From: Myxococcales bacterium
GTDB lineage: Bacteria; Myxococcota_A; UBA9160; UBA4427
NCBI GenBank assembly: GCA_022563535.1
Contig: JADFNE010000036.1
Span: forward strand, 1-44,383
Reading direction: 5' to 3'
Length of the DNA: 44,383 nucleotides
A model generated the notes under the pieces. That model was not told where the DNA came from. It searched no databases and saw only the letters and a program-made list of their open reading frames with translations. The stretch's first letter is position 1. Every line of letters starts with the position of its first letter. Of the stretch, positions 41,932-44,383 are shown piece by piece. A program made the translations under genes and the position numbers.

Positions 41932-41977
41932 TTGAGCTGCCGGCCTCACTTGAGCTGCCGGCACCCATTGAGCTGAC
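41932..41977. repeat. Short direct repeats of TTGAGCTGCCGGC, period 18
   Basis: TTGAGCTGCCGGC occurs at 41932-41944 and 41950-41962, with a shorter third copy TTGAGCTGAC at 41968-41977. The third copy also starts the perfect hairpin GCTGAC-ACC-GTCAGC (41972-41986), which reaches the stop of the convergent gene. Confidence 0.65.
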
Positions 41978-41981
41978 ACCG

Positions 41982-43142
41982 TCAGCGCAGCAGCGCGTCG
42001 ATATCTCGCTTCATCACGCCGTTCAGGATGATGGACCGCATGATTTCGGAAGTTCCCTCCCAGATACGGTCTACGCGTGTGTCCCGAAACAGACGCTCAA
42101 CGGCGTAGTCGCAGCAGTAGCCGCGACCGCCGAAGGCCTGCACGGCGCGGTCCGCCACGCGATGCGCCATTTCTGATGCGTAGAGCTTGGCCATCGACGC
42201 CTTCGTATGCAGCTCCTTCACGTTGCACACGCCGGCGTCCTCCTCCCAAGCGGTCTTGTACGTCATGAGCCTGGCTGCGTAGAGTTCGGTCGCCGAGTCG
42301 GCCAACATCCAACCGATCCCCTGGTGCTCGTAGAGCTTCTTGCCGAAGGTCTCGCGTTCCCCACACCACGCCTTCATTTCCTCCATCAGGCGCTGGCCGG
42401 CTCCGACGCAGCGTGCGGCAATGTGCAGGCGCTCTTCGCGAAACCACGCCTTGCTGATCGAGTCGGCTTCGCCGAGTCCGCCGAGCATTTGCTCTTTCGA
42501 CACCGCGCAGTCTTCGAAGACCATTTCGACATGCTCGTCCTCGGTGCGGTTCATGAAACGGGGTTGTCGCGTGATCCGCATCCCCGGCGTGCCGTGGTCG
42601 ACGAGAAAGAGCGTCTCCTCGCCAGGTGCAGTAACTGTGTGAACGATGACGGCGATCCCCTTCTCGCCTCCGGTCACGAACCACTTCTCGCCGTTGATGA
42701 CGTACTGGTCTCCCTGCTTGACCGCGCGCGTCTGGAGGTTGCTGGTGTCCGATCCGGCGCCGGGCTCGGTGACCGCGTACGATGCGGTCCACAACCCTGC
42801 CAGAGCCGGCTCGAGGTACTTTTTTCGCTGCGCCTCGTTGCAATACAAAAGGGCGTTGTAGGGGCCGCCTACGTAGCCCCAGAGGTGATTGGTTGCGCGC
42901 CCGGCCTGCTCCTGCACGATCACCTGCGCGAGTACGGAGGAACCGAGTCCGCCCAGTTTCTCCGGGATGTTCATCGGCCACAGGCCGTCCCGACAGGCGC
43001 GCTCGCGAATGGTTGCGCGTGCGTCGTCGGAGATGCGTGAGTGCTCGTCCACTTCGAGCTCGCGCGGGATGAGTTCCTCGTTGGTGAAGCGTCGGGCGGT
43101 TTCTTGTAGCAGCTTCAGCTCGTCGGACAACTCGAAGTTCAT
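41982..43142 (-). CDS. Acyl-CoA dehydrogenase
   Basis: An FAD enzyme that introduces the alpha-beta double bond of an acyl-CoA, passing electrons to ETF. The 386 residues show the family landmarks YAVTEPGAGSDTSNL, the NGEKWFVTGGE loop, GRGYCCDYAVERLFRDTRV and the catalytic-Glu region DRIWEGTSEIMR near residue 360. The substrate chain length or branching cannot be judged. The start ATG 43142 overlaps the upstream CoA ligase stop by four bases (ATGA), so the pair is one operon: the ligase would activate an acid for this dehydrogenase. Confidence 0.92.
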   Translation of the reverse strand: MNFELSDELKLLQETARRFTNEELIPRELEVDEHSRISDDARATIRERACRDGLWPMNIPEKLGGLGSSVLAQVIVQEQAGRATNHLWGYVGGPYNALLYCNEAQRKKYLEPALAGLWTASYAVTEPGAGSDTSNLQTRAVKQGDQYVINGEKWFVTGGEKGIAVIVHTVTAPGEETLFLVDHGTPGMRITRQPRFMNRTEDEHVEMVFEDCAVSKEQMLGGLGEADSISKAWFREERLHIAARCVGAGQRLMEEMKAWCGERETFGKKLYEHQGIGWMLADSATELYAARLMTYKTAWEEDAGVCNVKELHTKASMAKLYASEMAHRVADRAVQAFGGRGYCCDYAVERLFRDTRVDRIWEGTSEIMRSIILNGVMKRDIDALLR

Positions 43143-44383
43143 GGCATCAGCTCCTTCTCTTTTTCAGGCCAATTTTCTGAGTCCGATTCGTCGCCCTGGT
43201 TGGCCTTGGGTACGACCAGCGCATCGACTACCACCGCTCGATCTGGCAGTGCAACGAGTGGATTGACATCGATCTCACGGATGCAATCTCCCAGATCACT
43301 AGCGAGCGCCGCAAGCGAAAGCGCCGCCTGAACGATCGCCTTGATGTCTGCGGGGGGGCGACCGCGCACGCCGTTCAGAAGGGGCGCCCCGCGCAGACTA
43401 GCGAGCGCTTCACTGACCTCGGCGGATGTGACCGGCAGCGGCAGCATCCGGAAGTCCTTGAGCACCTCGACGAAGATACCGCCGGTTGCAATGGTGAGCA
43501 TCGGCCCGAATTGCGCGTCGAACACCAGGCCGAGGAGCAGTTCGCAGCCGTCGGGAATCATCTCCTGGACGAGCACTCGGGGTCCAAGCCGTGCTTCGAA
43601 GTCCCGATACACGGCCTCGAGCTCGTCCGGATCCGCCACCCCTAGATGCACACCGCGCCGCTCCGTCTTGTGCAGGTCACCCGCAGCCGTCTTCAGTGCG
43701 ATTGGATAGCCGATCTCCGCTGCGGCACGCAGAGCATCATCGAGGGTCGTCACGGCGTGCTCTCGCGTCGTCGTCAGCCCGTAGGCGCTCAGCAGCTCTT
43801 TGCTCGCGTGTTCGTCGAGGGCGTCTGTCGTGCCCTCGAGCTGCCGACGCAGGGCATCGAGATGCTTTGGCGGCTTCACCCGCTCCTCGCTCGTTCGAGC
43901 TAGCCGCTGCGCTCGAGTGCGTTGGAACTCTGCGTATTCGACGACGTGGCGAACGGCGCGCAGCCCCGTCTCGGTTCCCATCAGTACCGGGATTCCGATC
44001 TCGCGCAGTCGACTCGACTGGACCGCACTCGCTGACGAACTCGCGTGTACCAGAAAGGCCAGCGGATTTTGTAGGCGCCCCTGCACCGCTTCCGCGATCT
44101 CGATATTCGACGGCTCTTCGTCGTCCATTGGCCACAGGTCGACTGCAAACAACGTCAGGCCGGTCGCGGGGTCGGCGTCCAGCGCGAGCACGCTCTCGGT
44201 GAAAATCTCGTTGGACCCGTTCCCGGTCCCCCAGGCGTCGAGCGGGTTGATCGGGTCGAGACCCGGATCGAGGACGGCCGCCAGCCGGGCCTCGGTCGCT
44301 TCGTTGATCGCGGCGAATTCGACGCCTTCTGTTTCAGCCAGATCGACCATGTGCGCCCGCTGGCCCCCCGAGTCGAGGATCGC
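43139..44383 (-). CDS. Acyl-CoA synthetase (NDP-forming), 5' end outside the window
   Basis: The minus-strand frame stays open through the right edge: codons 44383-44351 read AILDSGGQRAH and run into MVDLAETEGVEF, matching the middle of acetate/acyl-CoA ligases (ADP-forming), where a DSGG...AD phosphorylation loop precedes the alpha-subunit end. The visible part contains the end of the CoA-binding/ligase region (about 200 residues) and an ATP-grasp region (LLSAYGLTTTREHAV, GYPIALKTAAGDLHKTERRG, VLVQEMIPDGCELLLG, FGPMLTIATGGIFVEVL). The enzyme would make acyl-CoA plus ADP and phosphate. It is coupled to the acyl-CoA dehydrogenase gene. Confidence 0.9.
   Translation of the reverse strand, partial: AILDSGGQRAHMVDLAETEGVEFAAINEATEARLAAVLDPGLDPINPLDAWGTGNGSNEIFTESVLALDADPATGLTLFAVDLWPMDDEEPSNIEIAEAVQGRLQNPLAFLVHASSSASAVQSSRLREIGIPVLMGTETGLRAVRHVVEYAEFQRTRAQRLARTSEERVKPPKHLDALRRQLEGTTDALDEHASKELLSAYGLTTTREHAVTTLDDALRAAAEIGYPIALKTAAGDLHKTERRGVHLGVADPDELEAVYRDFEARLGPRVLVQEMIPDGCELLLGLVFDAQFGPMLTIATGGIFVEVLKDFRMLPLPVTSAEVSEALASLRGAPLLNGVRGRPPADIKAIVQAALSLAALASDLGDCIREIDVNPLVALPDRAVVVDALVVPKANQGDESDSENWPEKEKELMP

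Overview
This is a high-GC bacterial chromosome segment with housekeeping and accessory genes on both strands. The gene mix suggests a Myxococcota-, Binatota- or 'Deltaproteobacteria'-like lineage: MutS2, a two-part HflX, archaeal/actinobacterial-type ValRS, a leucine-degradation carboxylase pair, glutaryl-CoA dehydrogenase, a sigma-54 activator and a DUF3450/TonB cluster. That placement is inference; no rRNA or other decisive marker is present.

Layout. 1-189: the 5' end of a REP-associated (Y1/IS200-like) transposase leaves the window on the left. 660-8858: hflX, fabH, a phasin-like coiled-coil protein, gcdH, murQ (opposite strand) and mutS2. 8833-16000: a membrane-anchored unknown, an FAD oxidoreductase, a HAD phosphatase, a homocysteine S-methyltransferase and a GH20-like glycosidase. 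The gap before the glycosidase (13555-13927) has no protein gene but carries a consensus sigma-54 promoter followed by a strong intrinsic terminator, a candidate small RNA. 16009-20026: methylcrotonyl-CoA carboxylase subunits behind a small membrane protein. 20145-26699: a membrane protein, an HPt-like domain without its histidine, valS, a frameshifted diguanylate cyclase, and S14, L31B and L28 ribosomal protein genes.

26969-31498 (minus strand) is a tightly coupled four-gene operon: two paralogous membrane histidine kinases, an NtrC-type sigma-54 response regulator, and a PspA/IM30 protein. All three junctions overlap by 4 bases, and a sigma-54-like promoter lies about 100 bases before the first kinase. 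Upstream is about 1.1 kb of non-coding DNA with 53-bp tandem repeats and strong hairpins. Next come an M41/FtsH-protease-like protein whose zinc motif is destroyed (32610-33152) and four minus-strand tRNA genes (Arg-GCG, Ser-GGA, Ser-GCT, Ser-TGA).

34102-44383: two divergent methyltransferases, two small ORFs, a six-gene TonB energy-transduction cluster (DUF3450, long ExbB/TolQ, short ExbB, ExbD, TonB, TPR protein), then an acyl-CoA dehydrogenase coupled to a CoA ligase that runs off the right end.

The most original signals are the sigma-54 small-RNA locus, the two-kinase/NtrC/PspA operon with its own sigma-54-like promoter, the pseudo-M41 protein, the hflX gene without a usual start codon, and the repeat/hairpin region at 31.7-32.1 kb. 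All functions are read from sequence; no searches were run.
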